From an uncultured Spirochaetales bacterium (lineage in GTDB: Bacteria; UBP6; UBA1177), in contig CACYHH010000003.1 in the NCBI GenBank assembly GCA_902774115.1, positions 155,033-219,032 of the forward strand: a DNA stretch of 64,000 nt. The letters run 5' to 3'. The notes under the pieces are model-generated. The model made no database searches. It was given only the letters and a program-made list of their open reading frames with translations, and had not been told where the DNA came from. The first letter of the stretch is position 1, and each line of letters opens with the position of its first letter. The position numbers and the translations under genes are program-made. Shown in pieces: positions 11,090 to 19,088 of this stretch.

Positions 11090-11668
11090 TCAACAGTTGT
11101 GTTTAAAACCGAGTTTTTCCAGATTTTCGACGACTTCGCAGACCGGAAGTCCGATCACGTTCGAATGAGATCCGTTTATAGCCCTGACCATAAAAGCCGC
11201 TTTTCCCTGAATCGCGTAGGCTCCTGCTTTGTCGTAAGGCTCGTCGGTATCGCAGTAAAAGGCGATCTCTTCCGCCGAAAGAGTCTTGAATCCGACATCG
11301 GTGCTCACTGAAAAAACGGAGGTTTTTCCTTTGTAGAATATCGCGACTCCGGTGCAGACCTGATGAGTTCTGCCGCTGAGTTCAGAAAGGATTCTTTCTG
11401 CATCGGCTCTGTCTTTCGGTTTGCCGATAACTTCGTTTCCAAGTGCGACTACGGTGTCAGCCGAAATTACAGGAATATCATAGTAATTATGCGAATTTAT
11501 TACAGAAAGTCCTTTCTGCTCTGCCAGAGATTCAACGATTTCAGCCGGTTTCAGCCCCTGCTGGATATTCTCTTCGCAGCACGGTTTTACGACAACCGGT
11601 TCGAAACCTGCATCTTTCAGCAGTTCCAGCCTTCTCGGTGAACCGGAAGCAAGTATTATTTTCGTCAT
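11090..11668 (-). CDS. maf: Maf-family nucleoside triphosphate pyrophosphatase
   Basis: House-cleaning nucleotide pyrophosphatase that hydrolyses non-canonical NTPs. 192 residues, the usual length. The N-terminal signature ILASGSPRRLELLKDAGF, the ISADTVVAL metal/base site and GKPKDRADAERILSELSGRTHQVCTGV are all intact, as is the closing GLPV segment. First gene of a leftward operon with the M50 protease and the beta-helix protein, served by a TATAAT box at 11698-11703. Confidence 0.93.
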   Translation of the reverse strand: MTKIILASGSPRRLELLKDAGFEPVVVKPCCEENIQQGLKPAEIVESLAEQKGLSVINSHNYYDIPVISADTVVALGNEVIGKPKDRADAERILSELSGRTHQVCTGVAIFYKGKTSVFSVSTDVGFKTLSAEEIAFYCDTDEPYDKAGAYAIQGKAAFMVRAINGSHSNVIGLPVCEVVENLEKLGFKHNC

Positions 11669-11697
11669 TGCAGCCTCTATTCACAAAAAAACGCGGG

Positions 11698-11703
11698 ATT
11701 ATA
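11698..11703 (-). promoter_or_regulatory. -10 box of the maf operon
   Basis: A perfect TATAAT on the minus strand, followed by CCCGCG and TTTTTTTG in the direction of transcription. This matches the promoter-start module repeated through the window. No good -35 is visible at 16-18 bases. Confidence 0.5.
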
Positions 11704-11759
11704 ATTAAAAATTGAAGAAAAAACAGATTATTCTTGATTTTGCCCCATTGAAAAAAATA

Positions 11760-11788
11760 TTGACTTAAAAAGTAAATTTTAGTTATAT
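11760..11788 (+). promoter_or_regulatory. Promoter of the coiled-coil gene
   Basis: TTGACT (11760-11765), a 17-base spacer and TTATAT (11783-11788), followed by GGTGCGC and TTTTTTG. The start codon lies about 48 bases downstream of the -10. Confidence 0.65.
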
Positions 11789-11836
11789 GGTGCGCTTTTT
11801 TGGTGTTTCGTTGAAAATTACATATTGGAGGAAAAT

Positions 11837-14800
11837 TTGAAAAGTCTGAAAGTTTTGTTCTCATTGTTTGTTGTTTTTATGACTTTTTCCGTTTTTGCAG
11901 GAACTGCATCGGTATTTCCTTTGGCTGCAAAAGAAGGCGATCGTCTTGCTGCTGAAGATATCGATGTTTCGATCGAAGAAGTCATTGACGACGTAAAAGG
12001 GGCTGATGCGGCTCTTTTTGCCGATTCTCTCGGAACGAAAGCAAAAAAAGAACTCGCAAAATGCGGCGAGGAGCTTGGCTGCCAGAAGAAATTCATCTCA
12101 AAGTCAAAGAAAAAATCCGATTTTTATATTTTTTCCAAGATGAAATTCGTCAAAAAGAGCGGAAAAACGATAATTGAAACTTACCTTGTCGACAGCGAAG
12201 GCGGCAATCTCGGAAAAGAGAAGGTAAATTTTGATAAAGGTGCTTCCACGGAAAAAATCGCTTCGAAACTTGTAAAAGTCTGGAGCAAGATGCTTGCATC
12301 GAATTCTGTAGCGAAAGATGAACCCGAAGAAGAGGAAGAAGAACCGGTAAAACCCGCTAAAAAATCTTACGGAAAAGGTGCTGATTCCGCTATCAAAGAT
12401 GCTCTTGAGGCTTATGCTTCCGGCGATCTCAAAGCTGCCGACAAAGCTCTCGACGGCGCTGCCGATATAGATGTCCAAGCGAAAGAACTCAAGAAGAACA
12501 TCGCAGAAATAGCAAAGTTCGTTCAGAAGGCCAACGGTTCGATCAAAGCGAAAAACTACGAAGAAGCTATTCCGGTGATCGCAAAGGCCGAGAAACTCGA
12601 CGAAGCTATCCTTGAAATGGGATCGAGCTCGAAATACCGCGTTTACAAAAAAGATTCGGTTGAAAGAGTCGTTTATTCCGATCCGAGCGAAAAGGATATC
12701 CGCACGGTCGACACGATCCATTCGAGATTCGACAAACAGCGCGAAAAACTCAGAAAGGAAAAGGCTAAAACTGTTTCTGAAACCGAAACCTGGCTCAACA
12801 CGAGAATTCTTGAGAGAGAAGCCAGAGTCAAAAAATACGATGAAGATTCTAAGGCTGCAAAACAGCAGAAGGACACTGAATATAAAGAGCTTTCGGAAAG
12901 AATCAAAGCTATGAAGTATCAGTGGGAGAAGGACGACAGCGAAATCGAACAGAAAATCGTTGAACTTGAGAACAAACTCACTCTTTTCGAGCAGAGAGAA
13001 AAAGGCGTCACGAAAGGTTCCAACGCTCTTTCGGCTCAATATGAAAAGGAAATGGCGAAGGAAATGGCCGAGACCGATAAAAAATACGGCGACATCCTCA
13101 AAAAGATGAAGGATGAAAAGGAAGCCCGCTACAAAAAACAGGCTGACGAGCTTGAAGCCGGCAACAAAAAGACGGAAGCAGCCGTTCTCGCTCTTGAAAC
13201 GAAGAAAAAAGCTAACGAAGAGAAAATTTCCGAACTCGACAAGAAAATGTCCGGCGAACAGGAAAAGTTCGACGAGAATGAAAAACAGATCATGTCCAAG
13301 AACGAAGAAATCAAAATGAAAAACGAGGACGAGGACAGAAAATACAAAGTCGAAGTCGAGAAAGAGTATCAGGCTAAGTTCGACGACCTCAACAAAAAAC
13401 TTCAGGATTACGACGCTCAGGAATCGGAAGAGCGCGAGAAACTTAAAAAATACGACGCTGCTACTGAAGAATACATGTTCAAAAACGCAGAAGTAATGCA
13501 GAAGTATCAGGAAGAGATCGAAAAAGAGCGTGCTACTGTCGAAGCTGACTGTGCGAAGAGCAGAGAGGCTGCTTCCGCAGATGCAGAGAAGGCTTTCACC
13601 GAAGAACTTGAAAAGCTGAACAAGGAAAAGGCTGACATCGAAGCGAAAATCGCCGAGAAAGAGACACCGGCTCTTAAAAAACAGCTTGCTGCAGCAGAAA
13701 AGAAAATCTCGAAACACGAAGGCGGAAAAGACGGCTTTGTCGCTAAGAAAATGGCTGCAGTAGAGCAGGAATGCGAGAACAAGAGCATGGCTGTTGACAT
13801 GAAACTTGCACAGAAGAGCGACGAACTTAACAAGGACAATACGAAATATCAGAAGGCTCAGCAGGCTGAAAAGAAGAAAGCCGAAGCTAACTTCAAGGCT
13901 TTCCAGCAGAGAAAGGATGCTTTCAAAAAGAACATCGACAGCCAGATCAGTGCTGCTCAGAAGGATAGAGACCGCAAGATCGAAGCCCGCGAGAAAGAGA
14001 GAAGCAAACAGACCGAAACATGGAACAAAGAAGCGGCTGCAAGACAGAAAGACCTCGAAAACAAGCAGAGAACGGACAAAAACACAAAAGACCGTCTCGT
14101 AAAGGAAAACGAGGGTATTGATGCCAATATCGCTATAACCAATGCAAAATGGGCTGACAAGAGAGACGACATCCAGGTCAAGAATCAGGAAAGCAACCAG
14201 AAATATGAGAAGACCTGGCAGGAAAAATACGACAAGACCGATACCGAATACAAAGAAAAGAAAGAGGCTATAGAAAACAAATACGCTCAGAAACAGGTCG
14301 ATGACAAAGATGCTCAGAAAAGACAGAAAGAGCAGTGGGAAGAAGAAGTTCAGAAGCTGAACGAAGAAAAACAGAGAAGAAAGGAAGAGAGACAGGGTAT
14401 CCTTGCAGCTGAGCAGGAAAAATGGAAAGAGAAAAACGAAAAATGGAATGAAGAAGAGGCTCAGAGAAAGGAAGAAAAAGCTCAGTTCTCGAAAGATCTG
14501 AAGAAACTCGCTGCCGAAGACAAGAAAGAAGCTCAGGCTAAAAAGAAAGAAGCTGAACAGAAATACGAAGAAGGTATGAAAGAGATCGACGAAAAAGAAC
14601 TCGAACAGGTTCGTGCAAAATTCAAAGAGGAATACAAAGTCACGAAGTCCAGAGAAGTTGTCGACGTCAAAGGTTCGGAGAACATCTACAAACTTAAGGC
14701 AGAGGCTTTCGCGAAGAGCGGTCTCCAGAAACTCAACGAAAAAGATCTTATCGGTGCAAGACGTGCTTTTGCAGAGTCTCTCAGGATCGACAGAAACAAC

Positions 14801-14986
14801 CAGATCGCACTCAACGGTATGAACTCGATCAATGTCACGGCTAAATCAATGTACTGGGAAGCATACGGCAAGAGAGAGACCGACAAGGCCAAGGCTAAAG
14901 AGATCTTCACGCTTCTCGTCAAAACTTTGATGCCTTCGAACGAATTCTTCCTTAAGGCTAAAACCGCTCTCGAAGAGCTTGAATAA
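11837..14986 (+). CDS. Giant exported coiled-coil protein with TPR-like tail
   Basis: About 1049 residues. A signal peptide (LKVLFSLFVVFMTFSVFAG) is followed by a small alpha/beta domain (about residues 20-140, with a KCGEELGC Cys pair and SDFYIFSKMKFVKKSG), which resembles TolB/LpoB-like periplasmic domains. After an acidic/Pro linker comes a Lys/Glu/Gln-rich region of some 700 residues, almost without Pro or Gly, expected to form long coiled coils. The last about 100 residues contain a TPR-like segment (GLQKLNEKDLIGARRAFAESL). I start it at TTG 11837, spaced correctly from GGAGGA; TTG 11825 would overlap that site. The function is unknown; a periplasmic scaffold or fibre is possible. Confidence 0.8.
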   Translation: MKSLKVLFSLFVVFMTFSVFAGTASVFPLAAKEGDRLAAEDIDVSIEEVIDDVKGADAALFADSLGTKAKKELAKCGEELGCQKKFISKSKKKSDFYIFSKMKFVKKSGKTIIETYLVDSEGGNLGKEKVNFDKGASTEKIASKLVKVWSKMLASNSVAKDEPEEEEEEPVKPAKKSYGKGADSAIKDALEAYASGDLKAADKALDGAADIDVQAKELKKNIAEIAKFVQKANGSIKAKNYEEAIPVIAKAEKLDEAILEMGSSSKYRVYKKDSVERVVYSDPSEKDIRTVDTIHSRFDKQREKLRKEKAKTVSETETWLNTRILEREARVKKYDEDSKAAKQQKDTEYKELSERIKAMKYQWEKDDSEIEQKIVELENKLTLFEQREKGVTKGSNALSAQYEKEMAKEMAETDKKYGDILKKMKDEKEARYKKQADELEAGNKKTEAAVLALETKKKANEEKISELDKKMSGEQEKFDENEKQIMSKNEEIKMKNEDEDRKYKVEVEKEYQAKFDDLNKKLQDYDAQESEEREKLKKYDAATEEYMFKNAEVMQKYQEEIEKERATVEADCAKSREAASADAEKAFTEELEKLNKEKADIEAKIAEKETPALKKQLAAAEKKISKHEGGKDGFVAKKMAAVEQECENKSMAVDMKLAQKSDELNKDNTKYQKAQQAEKKKAEANFKAFQQRKDAFKKNIDSQISAAQKDRDRKIEAREKERSKQTETWNKEAAARQKDLENKQRTDKNTKDRLVKENEGIDANIAITNAKWADKRDDIQVKNQESNQKYEKTWQEKYDKTDTEYKEKKEAIENKYAQKQVDDKDAQKRQKEQWEEEVQKLNEEKQRRKEERQGILAAEQEKWKEKNEKWNEEEAQRKEEKAQFSKDLKKLAAEDKKEAQAKKKEAEQKYEEGMKEIDEKELEQVRAKFKEEYKVTKSREVVDVKGSENIYKLKAEAFAKSGLQKLNEKDLIGARRAFAESLRIDRNNQIALNGMNSINVTAKSMYWEAYGKRETDKAKAKEIFTLLVKTLMPSNEFFLKAKTALEELE

Positions 14987-14998
14987 AAGAGGTGAAAA

Positions 14999-15421
14999 AT
15001 GCAGAATACAACCGCTCCGGTAATAATCAAAGGGCAGTATAAAGGCGGGCTTCGCAATGAAATGACCCACCTTAAATCGAATAACACCATTATGACCGAC
15101 GCTCCGACCGACAACCACGGCAAGGGCGAGGCTTTTTCGCCGACCGATCTCGTCTGCGGTGCGCTGGCTGCCTGCATGATGACGATTATGGGAATTACCG
15201 CGCAGACTCATGAATTCGATATTGACGGTGCAACCTACGAAGTAAAAAAGACTATGGTCACGGATCCGCGCCGCATCGGTCAGATCGATATCGAAATCAG
15301 TTTCCCGAAACACGACTACACGGACAAACAGAAGGCTATGCTTAAGGCTGCGGCAGACACCTGCCCGGTCGCAAAGACGCTCGGCTCCGAAGTCGTTGTA
15401 AATGTCACAATGAATTTTTAA
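14999..15421 (+). CDS. OsmC/Ohr-family peroxidase-like protein
   Basis: 140-residue OsmC-like protein, likely a thiol peroxidase acting on organic hydroperoxides or a detoxification relative. The two family cysteines are present: one in the helix LVCGALAACMM and one in TCPVAKTL, with FSPTDLV before the first helix. It lies 12 bases after the coiled-coil gene with a GAGGTG ribosome site and is probably co-transcribed. Assignment to Ohr, OsmC or YhfA subgroups is not attempted. Confidence 0.88.
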   Translation: MQNTTAPVIIKGQYKGGLRNEMTHLKSNNTIMTDAPTDNHGKGEAFSPTDLVCGALAACMMTIMGITAQTHEFDIDGATYEVKKTMVTDPRRIGQIDIEISFPKHDYTDKQKAMLKAAADTCPVAKTLGSEVVVNVTMNF

Positions 15422-15487
15422 TCTTTTTCAAACTTTTATCTGATCTGTAAATCCGAAAATTCTGAAAAACGATTTGTTTGATGATAA

Positions 15488-16075
15488 CTAATTGTTTTTG
15501 TTGCCTAAATTTCCTTCTGCCCAGTGCTTCCTGCAGAGTGCGACATAACTTTCGTTGCCGCCGAGCATGACCTGTTCTCCCTCTTTGACCACTTTGCCGT
15601 CAACGACTCTCGCGTTCATGATCGCTTTTTTTGAGCACCAGCATACGGTTTTGATTTCTTCGATCGTGTCAGCCATGGCGAGAAGGCGTTCGCTCCCCGG
15701 GAAAAGGTTTCCGGCGAAATCTGCGCGGAGACCGTAAGCGATGACGGGAATATTGAGCTCGTCGACAACGCGGCAGAGCTGCATGACCTGATTTGATGTG
15801 AGAAACTGGGCTTCATCGATTATCACGCAGTCGATTTTTTTTGTGTCGTTCATTTTTCGGACGGTTTCAAATGCATCGTCGTCCGGACTCAGAATATATG
15901 CCTTTTTTGCGAGTCCGACCCTGCTTTTGACGATATCGATGCCGTCGCGCGTGTCAATCGAAGGCTTGAAAATGACGGCATTCTGGTTTCTCTCAAAATA
16001 GTTGTATTCGACCATGAGAGCGTTCGAGGTTTTGCTTGCTCCCATCGCGCCGTATCTGAAGTAAAGTTTAGCCAT
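15488..16075 (-). CDS. tdk: Thymidine kinase (type II)
   Basis: Salvage enzyme that phosphorylates thymidine. The start is placed at ATG 16075 (MAKLYFRYGAMGASKT), preceded by GGAGAG; the frame continues upstream to a TTG at 16150 but that adds an unrelated tail. The P-loop reads GAMGASKT, with Ala where most type II enzymes have Gly before Lys. Walker B is VIIDEAQFL. A zinc site is suggested by CWCSKK and CRKHW near the C-terminus. About 195 residues, normal for the family. It is divergent from nifS. Confidence 0.92.
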   Translation of the reverse strand: MAKLYFRYGAMGASKTSNALMVEYNYFERNQNAVIFKPSIDTRDGIDIVKSRVGLAKKAYILSPDDDAFETVRKMNDTKKIDCVIIDEAQFLTSNQVMQLCRVVDELNIPVIAYGLRADFAGNLFPGSERLLAMADTIEEIKTVCWCSKKAIMNARVVDGKVVKEGEQVMLGGNESYVALCRKHWAEGNLGNKNN

Positions 16076-16143
16076 GATTTTCTCTCCGTCGAAAAAATAA
16101 CGGCAGATGTTAAAAAAAACGACAAAAATGTAAATTTTTCGGA

Positions 16144-16171
16144 TTGACAAACGGAAAGTTGAAATTATATT
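16144..16171 (+). promoter_or_regulatory. Promoter of nifS-nifU
   Basis: TTGACA (16144-16149), a 16-base spacer and TATATT (16166-16171), followed by AGCGCC. The ATG of nifS is about 39 bases downstream. No IscR-type operator is evident. Confidence 0.65.
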
Positions 16172-16209
16172 AGCGCCCGTGAATTTATTGTTTTTTTAGA
16201 GGTTTTATT

Positions 16210-17400
16210 ATGACACGCAGAATATACTTCGACAACAGCGCGACAACGCCTGTCAGAAAGGAAGTCGTTGACGAAATCATGCCGTTTCTTACCGAGCTCG
16301 GCGGTAATCCTTCGAGCAGACACTATGAAGGCAGAGTCGTCAGAACGGCGGTCGAGGCCGCAAGGGCGAAAGTCGCAGCTGCCGTCAACGCAGATCCTTC
16401 GGAAATTTACTTCAATTCCTGTGCAAGCGAAGGCAACAACACTGTTCTCCGCGGCTATATGATGGGACTCGGCAAAAACGCGAAGAAAAACCACATAATC
16501 ACGACTGCGGTTGAGCATCCGAGCATTTTCAACACCGCGGCGGCTCTCGAAAAAGAGGGCTTTGAGGTCACTTATCTTCCGGTTGACGAGAAGGGAAACC
16601 TCAATCTTGACGATCTCCGCGCTGCAATCAAGGAAAACACCGGACTTATTTCGACTATGTTCGTAAACAACGAGATCGGAAATATTTATCCGGTCGAAGA
16701 AATCGGAAAAATAGCGCACGAGCACAACATTCTTTTCCATGTTGACGCGGTTCAGGCTGTCGGCAAAATTCATGTCGACGTCAAAAAGATCGGGTGTGAC
16801 TTCCTGACGGTTTCTGCGCATAAATTCTATGGTCTCAAAGGTGTCGGCGCACTTTTCGTAAAACGCGGAAGAGTGCTCAAAAACCTTCTTACCGGCGGTC
16901 ATCAGGAAAAGGGAAAACGCCCGGGAACAGAAAATGTTGTCGGCATAATCGGCATGGGAAAGGCGATCGAGCTTGCAGTTGCAGAGCTTGACGAAGAGGC
17001 AAAGAGAGTTGCGGCTCTCAGAGACCACCTTGAGCAGAGAGTTCTCGCCGAAATTCCTTACACGAGAGTCGTCGGTGACCCGTCTCACAGAGTTCCGACC
17101 CTTTCAAATATTTCGTTCAGATTTGTAGAAGGCGAGGGAATCCTGCTTAAACTCGACACCGAAGGGATCGCGGTATCTACCGGTTCGGCATGTTCTTCGA
17201 GCGACCTCAAGGCGAGCCACGTTATCACCGCTATGCACGGCGATCCGGAAGAGGCTCATTCGAGTATCCGTTTTTCGCTTGGAAAATATTCGACGATTGA
17301 AGATGTGGACTACACCGTAGAAACTTTGAAAAATACAATTTCGCTGCTTCGCAGTTTTTCACCGATTTACGATGAATTCGTGAACGCAAACAAACATTAA
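16210..17400 (+). CDS. nifS: Cysteine desulfurase, NifS/IscS family
   Basis: PLP enzyme that takes sulfur from cysteine for Fe-S cluster assembly. 396 residues. The N-terminus YFDNSATTPV, the His region TTAVEHPS, the PLP-lysine motif SAHKFYGLKGVG and the catalytic Cys in STGSACSSSDLKASHV are all present. The HKFYGLKG form and the adjacent nifU fit the NifS branch. nifU follows after 14 bases with an AGGAG site. No nitrogenase genes are nearby, so general Fe-S assembly is the likely role. Confidence 0.95.
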   Translation: MTRRIYFDNSATTPVRKEVVDEIMPFLTELGGNPSSRHYEGRVVRTAVEAARAKVAAAVNADPSEIYFNSCASEGNNTVLRGYMMGLGKNAKKNHIITTAVEHPSIFNTAAALEKEGFEVTYLPVDEKGNLNLDDLRAAIKENTGLISTMFVNNEIGNIYPVEEIGKIAHEHNILFHVDAVQAVGKIHVDVKKIGCDFLTVSAHKFYGLKGVGALFVKRGRVLKNLLTGGHQEKGKRPGTENVVGIIGMGKAIELAVAELDEEAKRVAALRDHLEQRVLAEIPYTRVVGDPSHRVPTLSNISFRFVEGEGILLKLDTEGIAVSTGSACSSSDLKASHVITAMHGDPEEAHSSIRFSLGKYSTIEDVDYTVETLKNTISLLRSFSPIYDEFVNANKH

Positions 17401-17414
17401 AATAGGAGAAAATC

Positions 17415-17795
17415 ATGAATTACACAGAAAAAGTTATGGATCATTTCCTTCATCCGCGCAACATCGGCAAAATTGACAATCCCAATGCGGTTGCCGAGGT
17501 CGGAAACGCTCAGTGCGGCGATATCATCAAACTCTTTTTGCGCATCAATCCTGAAGGGATAATCGAAGACATTTCTTTCGAGACTTTCGGCTGCGGTGCC
17601 GCGATCGCAACATCTTCAATGACGACTGAAATGGTCAAAGGAAAGCACATTGACGAGGCTCTTAAAGTAACGAGAGACGTTGTTGCAGATGAACTTGGCG
17701 GTCTTCCTGCAAGCAAAATGCACTGTTCGAACCTTGCATCTGAAGCTCTTCACAAGGCGATTCACGAATACAAGGCGAAATACGGGCTCAAATAA
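17415..17795 (+). CDS. nifU: Fe-S cluster scaffold protein NifU/IscU N-domain type
   Basis: 126-residue scaffold on which NifS-derived sulfur and iron are assembled. It starts YTEKVMDHFLHPRNIG and carries the three ligand cysteines in AQCGD (with the Asp), FGCGAA and MHCSNLA. It consists of the IscU-like domain only, without the NifU middle or C-terminal domains. Co-transcribed with nifS. No hscAB, fdx or iscA homologues lie alongside. Confidence 0.94.
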   Translation: MNYTEKVMDHFLHPRNIGKIDNPNAVAEVGNAQCGDIIKLFLRINPEGIIEDISFETFGCGAAIATSSMTTEMVKGKHIDEALKVTRDVVADELGGLPASKMHCSNLASEALHKAIHEYKAKYGLK

Positions 17796-17804
17796 GCTCA
17801 CTAA

Positions 17805-18929
17805 ATGAATTTTTTAAAAAATTTCTCTTTTTTATTCATTTTTTTCACATTTGTTTTTCAGCTTCACGCTTTTGATGTCGATGAAATGCTTGACGGTGAC
17901 GGTTTGTCAAGCGGTTTTACCCATTTTCTGAGGATCGGGATAAAAACGGATGTTTCGTCGTTTTCGATTGAAGGTGACGCTCAGATTTTCGATAAAAAAG
18001 AGCGTACGGTAGGGGAAATTCAGGGGCAGGTGACTGTTTCTGCGTCACAGGGCGGTATCAAAATCGGCAGCAGAATTTTCAAGGAAGAAATGCTGAAATT
18101 CACTTCTGAACTCATTCCGCTCAAATTCGAAGGGAAAATGTTCCGCGGAGAGATCGAAGTCTATCTCAAAAACTCAAAGCTAATCGTAGTGAACAAGCTC
18201 GATATCGAAGATTACGTCAAGGGGGTTATCAACAAAGAAGCGATTCCGTCATGGCCTGTTGAAGCAAAAAAAACGCAGGCTGTTCTGGCCCGGACTTTTG
18301 CAGTGTATCAGAAAATGTTCAACCCGAGAAGCGAATTCTTCGACCTTGCTCCGACAGTTCTGGATCAGGTTTACGACGGACTCGGAAAAGAGGATGTCAC
18401 TTCGGTCGAAGCGGTGAATGCGACAAGGGGCGAGGTTGTGACGCTCGGCAGCGATCCGGCGAAAATTTACTTTCATTCGACCTGCGGCGGAACGATTTCG
18501 AGTTCTGCTGAAATCTGGAAAAAAGACGAACCTCATTTGCAGGAACTGCATTGTCCTTACTGCACGAAGTCCTCTCTTTACCGATGGAAAAGAAACATTA
18601 AAGCGGCGGACATCGCGAAAAAACTTGGTGTGAAGTCTGTGAAGTCGATTTCAACCGTGAGAGGCAGGACCAGAGTCGATTCGGTCGTAGTCGACGGTAA
18701 AAAAATCCAGGTCAACAAATTCAGAGAGCTTGTCGGCTTTTCGGTGATCTGGTCCAACGATTTTACAGTAACGAAAAGCGGCTCGAATTTCATGTTTTCC
18801 GGTAAAGGTGCAGGGCACGGCGTCGGTGTCTGCCAGTGGGGCATGGCGGGCATGGCTGCTCAGGGGAAAAACCACTACGAGATCCTGAAATTTTATCTCA
18901 AAGGGATCGAAATCAGAAAAATGTATTGA
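17805..18929 (+). CDS. SpoIID/LytB-domain exported protein
   Basis: 374 residues with an N-terminal hydrophobic signal segment and a SpoIID domain, a family of peptidoglycan stem-cleaving lytic transglycosylases. Recognisable parts are the KLDIEDYVKGVINKEAIP motif with its catalytic-type Glu, AVLARTFAVYQK, the FHSTCGG segment with Cys and the C-terminal GHGVGVCQWGMAGMA. A CPYC pair lies between them. The start is 9 bases after nifU with no clear ribosome site, so it may depend on coupling. A role in cell-wall remodelling is an inference, since this looks like a non-sporulating organism. Confidence 0.85.
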   Translation: MNFLKNFSFLFIFFTFVFQLHAFDVDEMLDGDGLSSGFTHFLRIGIKTDVSSFSIEGDAQIFDKKERTVGEIQGQVTVSASQGGIKIGSRIFKEEMLKFTSELIPLKFEGKMFRGEIEVYLKNSKLIVVNKLDIEDYVKGVINKEAIPSWPVEAKKTQAVLARTFAVYQKMFNPRSEFFDLAPTVLDQVYDGLGKEDVTSVEAVNATRGEVVTLGSDPAKIYFHSTCGGTISSSAEIWKKDEPHLQELHCPYCTKSSLYRWKRNIKAADIAKKLGVKSVKSISTVRGRTRVDSVVVDGKKIQVNKFRELVGFSVIWSNDFTVTKSGSNFMFSGKGAGHGVGVCQWGMAGMAAQGKNHYEILKFYLKGIEIRKMY

Positions 18930-18936
18930 TGTTTTT

Positions 18937-18992
18937 CGCCGCAAATCTTGTCGATATTTCGAAATTTCGATATTCGATATTTCGAGGCGGCG
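18937..18992. repeat. Octamer-array element, copy A
   Basis: CGCCGC (18937-18942) and GCGGCG (18987-18992) enclose TCGA units at 18951, 18959, 18967, 18974 and 18982, a period of 7-8 bases with the unit TCGATATT. A T-run precedes the left arm. A second inverted pair (TCTTGTCGA with TCGACAAGA at about 19004-19012) partly overlaps. It lies 7 bases after the SpoIID stop and about 30 bases before the next -35. Confidence 0.75.
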
Positions 18993-19022
18993 AATTCGGC
19001 GCGTCGACAAGAACGATACTTC

Positions 19023-19050
19023 TTGCCTTTTGTCTGTTTTTTCTTAAAAT
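19023..19050 (+). promoter_or_regulatory. Promoter of the Cys-rich lipoprotein gene
   Basis: TTGCCT (19023-19028), 16 bases, TAAAAT (19045-19050), then CATCCG and TTTTTTGG. It matches the window's recurrent promoter form. Confidence 0.6.
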
Positions 19051-19088
19051 CATCCGTTTTTTGGTTTTTTTAATCACAGGAGTGTCAA

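Noticed and set aside
12104..13717. Long open frame on the minus strand opposite the coiled-coil gene (537 codons)
   Set aside because: It mirrors Lys/Glu-rich codons (AAA/GAA read as TTT/TTC), giving a Phe/Leu/Ser-rich product with no start signal.
18937..18992. Octamer elements as ordinary rho-independent terminators
   Set aside because: The T-run lies on the 5' side of the left arm, not after the hairpin, and the interior is a periodic array rather than a short loop.
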